Shown piece after piece: positions 25,644 through 33,779 of a stretch of 64,000 nt of DNA. A program made the position numbers and the translations under genes. The first letter of the stretch is position 1. Each line of letters opens with the position of its first letter. Origin of the DNA: DASXIF01 sp036498145 (GTDB taxonomy: Bacteria; Actinomycetota; Actinomycetes; Mycobacteriales; Jatrophihabitantaceae); assembly GCA_963708625.1 (NCBI GenBank), contig CAVPSV010000004.1, positions 1,054,001-1,118,000 of the forward strand, read 5' to 3'. The notes below the pieces were generated by a model. The model searched no databases, was not told the origin of the DNA, and saw nothing but the letters and a program-made list of their open reading frames with translations.

Positions 25644-26455
25644 GCCGCGATCACTCGTTGAGCGATGGCCCTATACGCGTTGTGGACGATGCGTCCGGCG
25701 TCGTAGAAACCGTAGTAATGGCCGGCGGCTCGGGCTTCACGCACGATGACCCTGTCCGGTACCAACGGTCGGAGAACAAGGTCGCCATAGCTCTTGTCGA
25801 GTTCTTCGAGTGCGCGGCGCGCATCGCGGCTCATTACCGTCTCACGAACAGCTCCGACCACGACGCCGGCCTCCGTGAGATCGACGGATGCGCCGAGCAC
25901 TGCGCGATGCTGCCGGAACTTCCGCACTGACATTGCAGCCCCATCTACGCCATCGAGGCCATCCTCATCGAGCTTCGCGGCATAGATGACCTTCGTCGCG
26001 GCGGTGAGCGCATTTTGAATCAGCGGGCCGCCCTGCCGATTTGGGAGATCAAGAATCGTGATGTGCGCAGTCGTGCCCTCCAAGGCGAGTCGTAGCCGGA
26101 TGTCTCCATGTTCCTCGGCGCCCTTCTCGCGGTTGCTCAATGCACGCGAAGACGGGACTACGCGCAGCCGCTTCATGTCAGGCCATGGGCTCGGAACGGC
26201 TAGCTCGTTGACCCAGCCGCCCGGATCGATGTTTCCGAGGATTGCCCCGACGTGGCGCCATTCCTCGGACGGTTCAGCGCCAAGCCATTTCGTAGCTGCA
26301 CCTCGCGGGTCCAGATCAATCAAGTCTGTGGAATAGCCCAGCTGGGCTGCCGCGACTGCCAGTGAGACTGCGGTGGTCGTCTTGGTCGCTCCGCCCGTCT
26401 CCGAGTAGATCGCGATCACTTGGGCGGACCCAGAGGCCCTCGCTATAGCGTTCAT
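25640..26455 (-). CDS. parA: ParA-family partition ATPase
   Basis: This 271-aa ATPase has the deviant Walker A motif at residues 18-26 (ETGGATKTTT in place of KGGxGKTT), a switch segment DLIDLDPRGAATKWLG, and the Walker B strand ITILDLPNRQGG. With the overlapping ribbon-helix-helix gene it forms a type I partition pair, which on ICEs helps keep the excised circular form. The first Walker lysine is replaced by threonine while the catalytic Lys-Thr is kept. The promoter region carries four CGCTATAGCG-like palindromes. Confidence 0.8.
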   Translation of the reverse strand: MNAIARASGSAQVIAIYSETGGATKTTTAVSLAVAAAQLGYSTDLIDLDPRGAATKWLGAEPSEEWRHVGAILGNIDPGGWVNELAVPSPWPDMKRLRVVPSSRALSNREKGAEEHGDIRLRLALEGTTAHITILDLPNRQGGPLIQNALTAATKVIYAAKLDEDGLDGVDGAAMSVRKFRQHRAVLGASVDLTEAGVVVGAVRETVMSRDARRALEELDKSYGDLVLRPLVPDRVIVREARAAGHYYGFYDAGRIVHNAYRAIAQRVIAA

Positions 26456-26532
26456 GCGATCGACGCTATAGCGACCTAGCTAGCTAGGGTGCTCCTTTGT
26501 CGCCATAGCGACGAAACTGTCTCGCTATGGCG
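26441..26532. promoter_or_regulatory. Four CGCTATAGCG-type operators at the parA promoter
   Basis: Palindromes occur at 26441-26450 and 26464-26473 (both CGCTATAGCG), 26501-26510 (CGCCATAGCG) and 26523-26532 (CGCTATGGCG, the reverse complement of the previous one). Start-to-start spacings are 23, 37 and 22, so pairs lie about two helical turns apart. They span the start of parA and the region before the divergent peptidase gene. The same motif occurs before xis-int (29998-30034). Confidence 0.6.
26474..26489. promoter_or_regulatory. TAGCTAG palindrome upstream of parA
   Basis: CCTAGCTAGCTAGG at 26475-26488 is self-complementary and matches the cluster at 25356-25375. It lies directly before parA, between CGCTATAGCG operators, where a ParA/RHH autoregulatory or centromere site would be expected. 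Confidence 0.5.
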
Positions 26533-26591
26533 TTGGCACCCCGCGCGGTAGGTTGTCCACGGGCAAGGGAGGGATCGAGGAGGAATCCGCG

Positions 26592-27122
26592 GTGCCTCCA
26601 CGGCGCTTTCTATCGCCTTCGCTCGCGCAAACGAACCGTCTTCGTCGCCAGCAGTGCGCCGCAGTTCTGGACGAAGTCGTGTTGCCCTCGCCATTCAGCG
26701 TTCGCGATTTCTGCCACTCCGTGGAAAGTCACGCAGGCAAGCGGATTGCGCTCCATGGGATGGCCGTCGGGTGGGCGCCTCCCGGACTTTGCGGCCTACT
26801 CGTTGAGACCGTCACGACCAACCACATCTTCTTCACGCAGCAGCCGAGCTTGCTCGCCCAAGCCACGACGATCATCCACGAATGTGGCCACATCCTCATT
26901 CCTGACCTGAGTGGTGGGCCGAACGCGGAGGTCCCCGCCGGCCTCGCGGACCTCGTGACCGATGAAGTTCAAGCCGTGCATGGCAGGACGGGATTCCGCG
27001 ACGACATCGAGGCCACCGTCGAGCTGCTTGCTTCCATGGTTCTGAGTCGCGCATGCGCTGGAGAGTTCGACAGCCCGCCTGTGTCGGCGTCATCAAAGCG
27101 GCTCGTCGAGAGGTTCGGCTGA
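26592..27122 (+). CDS. ImmA/IrrE-like metallopeptidase
   Basis: This 176-aa protein is read from GTG 26592 behind GAGGAGGAA. The zinc motif HECGH lies in ATTIIHECGHILIPD, followed by a downstream acidic helix (DDIEATVELLASM) that could give the third ligand. ImmA-type peptidases on ICEs cleave the element's XRE repressor and trigger excision. An XRE regulator is encoded nearby (29225-29920). The gene is followed directly by the DUF6545 gene. Repressor cleavage is inferred from ICEBs1-type systems. Confidence 0.75.
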   Translation: MPPRRFLSPSLAQTNRLRRQQCAAVLDEVVLPSPFSVRDFCHSVESHAGKRIALHGMAVGWAPPGLCGLLVETVTTNHIFFTQQPSLLAQATTIIHECGHILIPDLSGGPNAEVPAGLADLVTDEVQAVHGRTGFRDDIEATVELLASMVLSRACAGEFDSPPVSASSKRLVERFG

Positions 27123-28274
27123 GTGGGACTCGTGCTGGCCGCCATCGCCTTTTGGTTAGGCGGTGCGATTCAAGTTTGGGCCGGACGTAGCGACGGGTTC
27201 CGCCGGCGTTCGGCGTGCATGTTTGGGCTGTTCGCCGTGGCACTCACCCTTGACATCGACGGGCCGTACAGACGAGTCGACCAAGTCGTTGGGCGGCCCA
27301 ACCTCGCCGACCTGGTTTCGCATGTCGCTGGCCTAGCTGGCATCTACGTCTTCTCGACGATGCTTCGGTCGGTTCCTGCGAAGGACATCTCCGCCCGGCG
27401 GCAGCGAATTGAGTTCGGAACCCTCCTTATCGTTTTGACCTCAACGGTGCTCCTGTTTTTTCACGTGCGCGCCCCAGTCGAGGCCTCGTCCTTCACTGCT
27501 CGGTACGGCAGCCAGCCCGCGACGAAGGCGTACTGGGGGCTGTCACTCGTCTATGGAGCGGCTTGCCTTGCACAGCTGGGCGTCACCGTCGCTCGATGTG
27601 CGCGAGCGTCACGCCGCAGGGATGTTGCACTTGGTCTCACGATCGCGGCTTGCGGTGGTGTTGGGTTCGGGGCCACATACATAGTCCTCAAGCTCGTGCA
27701 GATATGCAGCATCGGATCCAGCCCGCACCTAGCATCGGCGTCCCAACGCTTACAGCCTTCCGTCTTGGCGCCGGGGATGGTGTGCCTGGCAGGTGGATTG
27801 CTGCTGCCTGTCGTACGTCGAGCTGGCCACAACGCCATCGACGGCGTTCGAGTGCGCCGCCACCTTGTCGGCTTAAGTCCGCTCCACACCAAGTTGGAAG
27901 AGATAGGGGCGCTGCGGTCCGACCAATTGGCGGTCGACGATTCCCCGCCACGGTGGGACGCTGCGCCGTCTGGGGCACGGGAACGCTTACTTCGCTGCAT
28001 CGTTGAGAGCCGCGACGCAGTGCTGGCGATTGCCACGCAAGTTACTGCGGCTGAGGGGCATACGGAATCCTTCGACCGTGCTGCACAAGCCGCATCTCTG
28101 AGGCTCGATTTCGCCGAAGCGCGAAGTCTCACCCGGCTCGCTGTCCTACCAAGTCGACCATGTATCAGGGTCCGCGGTGACGGAATGCGCAAGATCGATC
28201 TCTTCTCCGAAGCCAAGGATTTGATCGAACTCGAGCACGCATGGCGTGCAGAACTCAGAGAAGGAGAAATGTGA
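27123..28274 (+). CDS. MAB_1171c/DUF6545-type membrane protein
   Basis: GTG 27123 follows the peptidase stop without a gap. The 383-aa protein has about seven N-terminal spans within residues 1-235 and a soluble C-terminal half (LSPLHTKLEEIGALRSDQL, RCIVESRDAVLAI, EARSLTRLAVL). This is the layout of the actinobacterial family called MAB_1171c putative transporter (DUF6545), often found beside XRE and ImmA/IrrE genes on mobile elements. No transported substrate is known. A sensing role feeding the peptidase is possible but unproven. Confidence 0.65.
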   Translation: MGLVLAAIAFWLGGAIQVWAGRSDGFRRRSACMFGLFAVALTLDIDGPYRRVDQVVGRPNLADLVSHVAGLAGIYVFSTMLRSVPAKDISARRQRIEFGTLLIVLTSTVLLFFHVRAPVEASSFTARYGSQPATKAYWGLSLVYGAACLAQLGVTVARCARASRRRDVALGLTIAACGGVGFGATYIVLKLVQICSIGSSPHLASASQRLQPSVLAPGMVCLAGGLLLPVVRRAGHNAIDGVRVRRHLVGLSPLHTKLEEIGALRSDQLAVDDSPPRWDAAPSGARERLLRCIVESRDAVLAIATQVTAAEGHTESFDRAAQAASLRLDFAEARSLTRLAVLPSRPCIRVRGDGMRKIDLFSEAKDLIELEHAWRAELREGEM

Positions 28275-28861
28275 CTTCGACGTCCACCGGCGACACGATC
28301 CGTGTGCGGCTTGCGCGGGTTGCTTCCGATGTCATCGGGCCGCTCCCGGTCGTGGTCGCCCTGTGCGCCGCCGGGGTTACCAACGGCGCCTCGTGGCCGT
28401 CGGGAGTCGGCTGGGGGCTGCTCGCCATGTTTTTCGTTGGCATCCTTCCGTACAGCGTCACGTGGAAGGTTCGCCATCCTGCGGACGACGAGAAACCAAG
28501 TCAGCGTTCGCGGGTCGCATACATGGGCACTGCCGTTGTGACGGCAGCGGTTGGTTTAGCGGTGCTGCGTCTGTCCGGCGCACCCGCCGATGTTGTGCGC
28601 CTGACGACGGCCATCCTCGTCGCACTAGTTGTGACCGCCGTTTGCAATTCGCGTTGGCGATGGTCTAACCACATGGCAGCGGCGACCTCTGGCGCCGCTC
28701 TTTTGGTGGTCCGCCTGGGCGCCATCGGGCTACTCGCGATTGTGGCGATCCCACTCGTTGCCTGGGCGCGCCTTGTGCTGCAGCGCCACGACGTTGGCGA
28801 ACTGTTCGGGGGCCTTGTCCTCGGGGCGACCGTGGCGCCACTTGTCCTGCTTGCCCTGTGA
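28271..28861 (+). CDS. PAP2-superfamily-like membrane protein
   Basis: GTG 28271 overlaps the previous stop (GTGA) and has AAGGAGAA in front. The 196-aa protein has about six spans. The motifs WSNHMAAATSG and VAWARLVLQRHDVGELFGG sit where PAP2 enzymes have PSGH and SRxxxxxHxxxD. The second motif keeps Arg, His and a nearby acidic residue, but the first lacks the standard PSGH. It may be a lipid phosphatase or an inactive relative, working with the DUF6545 protein. Confidence 0.6.
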   Translation: MTSTSTGDTIRVRLARVASDVIGPLPVVVALCAAGVTNGASWPSGVGWGLLAMFFVGILPYSVTWKVRHPADDEKPSQRSRVAYMGTAVVTAAVGLAVLRLSGAPADVVRLTTAILVALVVTAVCNSRWRWSNHMAAATSGAALLVVRLGAIGLLAIVAIPLVAWARLVLQRHDVGELFGGLVLGATVAPLVLLAL

Positions 28862-28947
28862 GCTCGCATACCTAAGCCGGCGGCACGATCGCGAACGGGC
28901 AACCGATTTCGGCTACCGCGTCATCGCGAGATTGAGGTTCAGGTCTC

Positions 28948-29175
28948 CTACCGGCCACGCTCGCGTCCAGCCGCTTGCCGCGGGTCAACGTGGGGCGGTT
29001 CGAATGTGACGTGCCCGCAAGCGACGCATGTCCAGGTCCGATGCCCGAAACCGTCCGCACAGCTGCACCCAAGCCAACCGACGAGCACAGTCTTGCCGGT
29101 CAGGCGGTGGCCGGCCGCGCAAACCGTAGGAGCGACCTCGGCTACCTCAACGCCGCGACCGGTCGCGACAAGCAT
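28948..29175 (-). CDS. Small zinc-ribbon-like protein
   Basis: The 75-aa protein has CAAGH near the N-terminus, GWLGCSCADGFGHRTWTC and CVACGHVTFEPP. The Cys/His spacing suggests one or two small zinc sites. Similar short Cys-rich proteins with GHRTWTC are common in actinobacteria. It lies convergent to the PAP2-like gene. Function is unknown. Confidence 0.5.
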   Translation of the reverse strand: MLVATGRGVEVAEVAPTVCAAGHRLTGKTVLVGWLGCSCADGFGHRTWTCVACGHVTFEPPHVDPRQAAGRERGR

Positions 29176-29224
29176 GGCAATATCGTGCCCCAGATCCGGC
29201 CAGCACCACGAACGTTGTGGGCGA

Positions 29225-29920
29225 TCAGAAATCTAGGTCGTCGTCTTCTATGTCGCCGTCGGTCAGGCGGCGGACCAGATCGGCGACACGTTCGCGGTCG
29301 CTAGGGTCAAGGTGACTCGCGCGCATCGCTATCCGACGCACGTCAGTCTCGCGGAGTGCACGCATCACGCGGAACTGTGGCGCCATCGCTCGAGCGACCT
29401 CTGGATCGCTTAGAAACGCAGTGGGGACGTCGAAGTATCCGGCGAACGCTTGTAATGCCTCTGCAGGTACCTCCGCCCCGCCTGCGCGGGCCAAGGCGAT
29501 CACTTCGGGGTCAACGGGGTGGCCGTCGTGAGTCATCCATCTAGCGAGCTGCTCATCGCTGGGATCACTCACCCCGTGGGGTTCCGCGAGCTTGATCAGG
29601 GTGCTGAGACGATCGGCAAGGGAATCAAAAGCGTCGTCGCTCACTGGTTTCCGACGATGACCGTCCGAACGTACGGGCTCCATGTCCTCGACGAAGTATT
29701 CGATTGGCTGACCGAAGAAGCGAGCAAGTGCGTTCACGACCCACACGTTCGGACTGTCCTTGCGACCGGTGCGCAGCTCAGATAGGTAGCTGGCGCTCAG
29801 CTTCGTGTCGCCCTGCTCGTTGACTGCGGCGACGACATCACTCAAGGAAAAGGCGGACCCGTCGGGCCGACGAACGGTCGCGAAGAGGCGCTCCAGCTTG
29901 TCCGCGAAGCTGCGCGCCAT
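29225..29920 (-). CDS. XRE/EspR-like helix-turn-helix regulator of the ICE
   Basis: This 231-aa protein has an N-terminal HTH domain (FSLSDVVAAVNEQG, LSASYLSELRTGRKDSPN, VVNALARFFGQPIEYF). Its layout resembles mycobacterial EspR and related XRE regulators. The C-terminal helical half likely mediates dimer or multimer contacts. It is divergent from xis-int. The shared intergenic region has two CGCTATAGCG-type palindromes, so it is the best candidate for their binding protein and for the ICE repressor. Confidence 0.75.
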   Translation of the reverse strand: MARSFADKLERLFATVRRPDGSAFSLSDVVAAVNEQGDTKLSASYLSELRTGRKDSPNVWVVNALARFFGQPIEYFVEDMEPVRSDGHRRKPVSDDAFDSLADRLSTLIKLAEPHGVSDPSDEQLARWMTHDGHPVDPEVIALARAGGAEVPAEALQAFAGYFDVPTAFLSDPEVARAMAPQFRVMRALRETDVRRIAMRASHLDPSDRERVADLVRRLTDGDIEDDDLDF

Positions 29921-29997
29921 GCTGCCAAGCCTCCTCGTCGGATGTCCGAGTCAGTCTCTCAGCTTCCGACGCTCCAGCGGCGATCCCGCGCAATCTA

Positions 29998-30034
29998 CGC
30001 TAAAGCGACGGTCCGTGCTACCTTCGCTATAGCG
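29998..30034. promoter_or_regulatory. Two CGCTATAGCG-type operators before xis-int
   Basis: CGCTAAAGCG (29998-30007) and CGCTATAGCG (30025-30034), 27 bases apart, lie between the divergent XRE regulator and excisionase genes. The motif matches the four sites at the parA promoter. Confidence 0.6.
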
Positions 30035-30074
30035 ATGGTCATCGGTGGGGGCTGACGACAAAGGAGGATTCCCG

Positions 30075-30251
30075 GTGGCTCCAATGCTTTCGCTCGAGGA
30101 GACGGCTGAGCGGCTTCGGATCTCGGTGAACACCGTGCGCTATCTGCGTCAACAGAAACGCTTCGCTCCAGCGATCAAGATCGGGCGCCTTCTGTTCTGG
30201 GACGAGGCGGACGTTGAGGCGTGGAAACAGCGACAGAAGGAACCCGCGTGA
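30075..30251 (+). CDS. Excisionase-like MerR/AlpA-type DNA-binding protein
   Basis: The 58-aa protein starts at GTG 30075 with a strong site (AAGGAGGA) six bases ahead. It is almost entirely one winged-helix unit: LSLEETAERLRISVNTVRYL, then IGRLLFWDEADVEAWKQRQ. Proteins of this type are ICE and phage excisionases or helix-turn-helix 17 family members. It is coupled to the integrase (GTGA overlap), the usual xis-int order. Confidence 0.75.
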   Translation: MAPMLSLEETAERLRISVNTVRYLRQQKRFAPAIKIGRLLFWDEADVEAWKQRQKEPA

Positions 30252-31351
30252 GTGTCCAGCGGATTGAGCCGCGCAAAGGGCACGTCCGCTACAAGGCGAG
30301 AGTTAAGTTTCATGGCCGCGAGGTCGCGACGCGGCAGTTCGAACGACGTGCGGATGCGGTCGCCTGGGAGCGGGAGCAATCGCGCCGCCTTCACTTGGGC
30401 GATTGGATCGATCCTCGGCGAGGTCGTGTCAGTTTGGCAGTGATCGCGGCGGCTTGGCTGCTCACCCGCGACGGTGTCAAGCGACGAACTCGCGAGACCG
30501 ACGGCCTGATGTGGACCAGCTATATCGAGCCGCGGTTCGGCCGGCGGCCGATCGCGTCGATCACGACCGCCGAAGTAAGCGAGTGGGCGGCGCAACTGGT
30601 CGCGGTCGGCAAGGCGCCGGCGACCGCTCGCCGCGCTCTCGCCACGTTCAGAGGCATCCTCGACCATGCCATCGCGGACGAGCGCCTCACCCGAAACGTT
30701 GCGCGGGCGGCGAAAGCGCCGCGGGGACAAAACGCCCGCGAGGGACTGTCACTCACACTCGACGAGGTCGAAGAGTTGGCCTCCGCCTGCCGCGGCCGGT
30801 ATCGCGATGTCGTCGTAGTGCTGGCGCACACGGGATTGCGCTGGGGAGAGCTGGCCGGACTGCAAGTCGGCGACTGCATCTCGAACCCGGGATTCGGCTT
30901 ACGGGTGCAGCGAGCCGCCCTCAACAGCAAGGGGCACTCATTCGTCGACTCGCTTAAGAACCACCACGCGCGGACGGTTCCGCTGACCTCTAGGGCCGCC
31001 GGCGTGATCACGACCTGGACCCACAACCGCGAAGCTACCGAGTGGATCTTTCCCTCGACGGTCGGGACCGCGCTGCAAGTTGGGAACTGGAAGCGCATGG
31101 TTGCGTGGACTACCGCCAAGCAAACGGTGGGGCGACCGACACTTCGTGTGCACGACCTACGGCACACCGCCGCCTCAATTTGGCTGGGCGCCGGCGCCGA
31201 CGCGAAGGTCGTCCAGCGTGTGCTCGGACACGCCACCGCGACGATGACGCTGGACCTCTACGGCCACCTCATCGACACCAACCTGTGGGCCGGTGCGGCA
31301 CGCATCGGGGATCGTTTGGGGATCGCTGACCAAGAAAAGGGTGACAGCTGA
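30248..31351 (+). CDS. int: ICE integrase, tyrosine recombinase
   Basis: This 367-aa enzyme starts at GTG 30248. The N-terminus is an arm-binding region (KARVKFHGREVATRQF) and the core-binding domain covers roughly 62-155. The catalytic residues are all present: Arg198 (HTGLRWGEL), His302 and Arg305 (HDLRHT), His328 (GHATATM) and Tyr338 (LYGH). It ends 46 bases from the encoded CCA of tRNA-Thr, the usual position of an integrase next to its attachment site. It excises and inserts the ICE, with Xis. Confidence 0.92.
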   Translation: MSVQRIEPRKGHVRYKARVKFHGREVATRQFERRADAVAWEREQSRRLHLGDWIDPRRGRVSLAVIAAAWLLTRDGVKRRTRETDGLMWTSYIEPRFGRRPIASITTAEVSEWAAQLVAVGKAPATARRALATFRGILDHAIADERLTRNVARAAKAPRGQNAREGLSLTLDEVEELASACRGRYRDVVVVLAHTGLRWGELAGLQVGDCISNPGFGLRVQRAALNSKGHSFVDSLKNHHARTVPLTSRAAGVITTWTHNREATEWIFPSTVGTALQVGNWKRMVAWTTAKQTVGRPTLRVHDLRHTAASIWLGAGADAKVVQRVLGHATATMTLDLYGHLIDTNLWAGAARIGDRLGIADQEKGDS

Positions 31352-31397
31352 TGACTACAACGCCGATGTCGGCCCCCGAAAACAGGGGATTTTGGGG

Positions 31398-31473
31398 TGG
31401 AGCCGCCTCGGAGAATCGAACTCCGGACCTTCTCATTACGAGTGAGACGCTCTGCCGACTGAGCTAAGGCGGC
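31398..31473 (-). tRNA. tRNA-Thr (anticodon CGT); ICE attachment site
   Basis: The minus strand folds as a full cloverleaf. The acceptor stem is GCCGCCT/AGGCGGC, the D arm GCTC..GAGC, the anticodon stem TCTCA/TGAGA with loop CTCGTAA (anticodon CGT, codon ACG), and the T arm CGGAG TTCGATT CTCCG. The discriminator is T and CCA is encoded. Its 3' end faces the integrase, so the element joined here and restored the tRNA end. The matching attachment repeat at the other end of the ICE was not found and is probably left of the window. Confidence 0.95.
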
Positions 31474-31546
31474 GCGCGTGAACCGCGGCCAGGTAAGTCT
31501 ATCCGGTCGCTGACGCTCGTTTCCGGGGTGCTGCCTGCCGACGATC

Positions 31547-31645
31547 GCTTGATCAAAGCTGCCAAATGGCTCACATTCGCCACCTAGCCACTTTGATCAA
31601 GCAAGGAGCGAGGTGTCCATGTGGTGACCCGGACGTTGCCACATG
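31547..31645. repeat. Two nested dyad symmetries before the GDPD gene
   Basis: GCTTGATCAAAG (31547-31558) pairs perfectly with CTTTGATCAAGC (31591-31602) around a 32-nt loop that contains GCCAAATGGC. A second dyad, CATGTGG (31618-31624) and CCACATG (31639-31645), follows. No gene lies here. This could be a small palindromic repeat element or regulatory structure between the tRNA and the GDPD gene. Confidence 0.5.
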
Positions 31646-31744
31646 TGGCCACGATGTGACGATCGGCCGAACGTTCGCCGAACCTTTGCGTCGAAGCCCG
31701 ATTTCAGCCCGATCGCCGTCCTTGGGTGCCGCACAGTCAACAGT

Positions 31745-32530
31745 GTGAAACCCAGGGCGTATGGGGCCTCGGCTTCTCCGTTGGCCATCGCACACCGCGG
31801 CGGCGCCGCATTGGCGCCGGAGAACACCATGGCAGCCTTCGAGCGGTCCTACGCATTGGGTATCCGTTACCTGGAAACCGACGTGCGAATCACTGCCGAC
31901 GGAGAGCTGATCGCATTCCACGACGCGACGCTCACGCGCGTCACCGGCAGGCGCGGCAAGGTCGAGCGCACCGACCTGGCCACGATCCGCGAGTTGCTTG
32001 TGGCCGAGCGCGAACCGATCCCAACGCTTGGCGACGCACTCGACGCATTCCCCGACGCGTGTTTCACCATCGACGTCAAGGATCGCGCCGCGGTCGCACC
32101 GCTCGCGCGAGTGATCCGCGAGCACGGCGCCGCGCATCGCGTCTGCGTCGCAGGCTCGTGGGATTCCTGGCTCGCCTCCCTCGGCGCCGACGCGGGTCCC
32201 GATCTGACCGTCGCACTGGGCTGGCGCTCGCTGGCCGTGGCGCTGTCTCGGCTGCACCTGCGCCGTACTCCGGGCGGACACCCGCACGGCACGTTCGCAC
32301 ACGTTCCGCTGCGCCTCGGTCGGGTCGCGATCTTCGCCGATCACCTTGCCGAACGCGCACACCAGGTGGGACTGCGGCTGATCGTGTGGACGGTCAACGA
32401 CCAGCCCACCATGAACCGGCTGCTCGACGCCGGCGTGCACGGCATCATCACCGACCGGCCCGACCTGCTACGCGAAGTGCTCATCGCCCGCGACGAGTGG
32501 CACCGCGACGCACGGCCGGTCCACGCCTGA
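31745..32530 (+). CDS. Glycerophosphodiester phosphodiesterase
   Basis: This 261-aa TIM-barrel enzyme starts at GTG 31745 (MKPRAYGAS). It hydrolyses glycerophosphodiesters to an alcohol and glycerol-3-phosphate. Visible active-site motifs are IAHRGGAALAPENT (His and the Glu ligand), YLETDVRIT (Glu and Asp metal ligands), FHDATLTR (second His), TIDVKD and the C-terminal VWTVND and GIITDRP. No signal peptide is present, so it acts in the cytoplasm. It is the first host gene right of the tRNA. Confidence 0.9.
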   Translation: MKPRAYGASASPLAIAHRGGAALAPENTMAAFERSYALGIRYLETDVRITADGELIAFHDATLTRVTGRRGKVERTDLATIRELLVAEREPIPTLGDALDAFPDACFTIDVKDRAAVAPLARVIREHGAAHRVCVAGSWDSWLASLGADAGPDLTVALGWRSLAVALSRLHLRRTPGGHPHGTFAHVPLRLGRVAIFADHLAERAHQVGLRLIVWTVNDQPTMNRLLDAGVHGIITDRPDLLREVLIARDEWHRDARPVHA

Positions 32531-32558
32531 CCTCGAGCCCTCGCGCGGCCCGACCCAC

Positions 32559-33779
32559 TTACGGCAGACGCAGCGCCGCGGTCATCGCCTCGACGGCAAT
32601 ACGCGGCTTGACGTTCAGCTCGATCGCCTCGCGGCACGCGAGGACGGCGTCCAGCTGCCGCAGCACCTCGGCCGGCCCCAGTTGCGCCGCGACCGCCCGC
32701 GCGTCGTCCGCGAAATCCGGATGTGCCGGCTCGACATCGGCGCCCGCGTGCACCAACAAAACGTCCCGGTAGAACGAGGCCAGATCGACCAGCGCACGGT
32801 CCAGCGCGTCCCGCTGCGCCCGCGTCGCACGGGACTTCTGCCGGCGCTCCAGATCACGGATCGCGCCGGTCATCCCGCGCGCGGCACTCGCCGCACCCTT
32901 GCCGGTTCCGCCCGCGCCCAGCGCTGTCTGCAATGCCGACAGCTCCGGCTCGTCCAGCTCGTCGGACAGCACTGCCGCCTCGTGCTCCGCGGCGCTGACC
33001 AGGTGATCCGATGCAGCCAGACACGCCTGCAGCGAGCGCAACGACGCGGGGATGGACAGCACGGCCGCGCGCCGGTCCCGGGCCTCGGCGTCCTGCGCAA
33101 GCCGGCGCGAGCGGCCGATGTGACCCTGTCCAGCCGCGGCCGCCCACCGCGCTTGATCCTCGCCGATTCCGTCGGTCGCCAGTACCGCGGCCACCGCTCG
33201 CGTCGACGGCGTGCGCAAGGTGACCAACCGGCACCGGGACCGCAACGTCACCGACACGTCATCCGGATGCGTGGACGGCGCGCACACCAAGAACACGGTC
33301 CGCTCCGGCGGCTCCTCCACCGCCTTGAGCAAGGCGTTCGCCGCCTGCTCCGTGAGCCGGTCCGCGTCCTCGATGACAACCACCTGCCACCGGCCGAGCG
33401 ACGGCCGCCGCGAAGCCGTGCCCACCACCGCACGCATCTCGGCTACGCCGATGGACAACCCCTCCGGCACCACCGAATGCACATCCGGATGGGCGCGATG
33501 CAACACCGAACGGCAACCAGCACACTCGCCGCAGCCGATCCGGTCGGCGCGCTCACATTCCAACGCGGCCGCGAGTGCACGCGCTGCCACCGACCGGCCT
33601 GAGCCCGGCGGACCGGTGAACAGCCAGGCGTGCGTCATCGCCCGGTGGTCCGCCCCCGGCGCCGACTCATGTGCGATCGCGGCCGCCGCCGCGGCAGCGT
33701 CACGCAGCACGTCGACCGCGTGGTCCTGTCCGACCAGGGCGGTCCAAACCCCCGCGCGCGCAGTACTTGCTTCGCTCAT
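32559..33779 (-). CDS. holB: DNA polymerase III subunit delta'
   Basis: This 406-aa clamp-loader AAA+ subunit has the P-loop GPPGSGRSVAA (the Lys is Arg, usual in delta'). The zinc-binding module is CERADRIGCGECAGC, the Walker B-like strand VVVIEDADRLTEQAA and the SRC motif LRSRCRLV. It lacks catalytic ATPase residues, as expected for delta'. Its start overlaps the end of tmk (ATGA), and tmk-holB pairing is widespread in bacteria. It matches mycobacterial Rv3644c. Confidence 0.9.
   Translation of the reverse strand: MSEASTARAGVWTALVGQDHAVDVLRDAAAAAAAIAHESAPGADHRAMTHAWLFTGPPGSGRSVAARALAAALECERADRIGCGECAGCRSVLHRAHPDVHSVVPEGLSIGVAEMRAVVGTASRRPSLGRWQVVVIEDADRLTEQAANALLKAVEEPPERTVFLVCAPSTHPDDVSVTLRSRCRLVTLRTPSTRAVAAVLATDGIGEDQARWAAAAGQGHIGRSRRLAQDAEARDRRAAVLSIPASLRSLQACLAASDHLVSAAEHEAAVLSDELDEPELSALQTALGAGGTGKGAASAARGMTGAIRDLERRQKSRATRAQRDALDRALVDLASFYRDVLLVHAGADVEPAHPDFADDARAVAAQLGPAEVLRQLDAVLACREAIELNVKPRIAVEAMTAALRLP

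Noticed and set aside
26441..30034. CRISPR-like repeats
   Set aside because: The repeated units are 10-bp palindromes at two promoters, without regular spacers or cas genes. They are better read as operators.
1..31397. Second ICE attachment repeat matching the tRNA-Thr 3' end
   Set aside because: I looked for a copy of the tRNA 3' end (AGAATCGAACTCCGG-type sequence) in the left part and did not see one. The other end is probably outside the window, but reading by eye could miss a short or imperfect copy.
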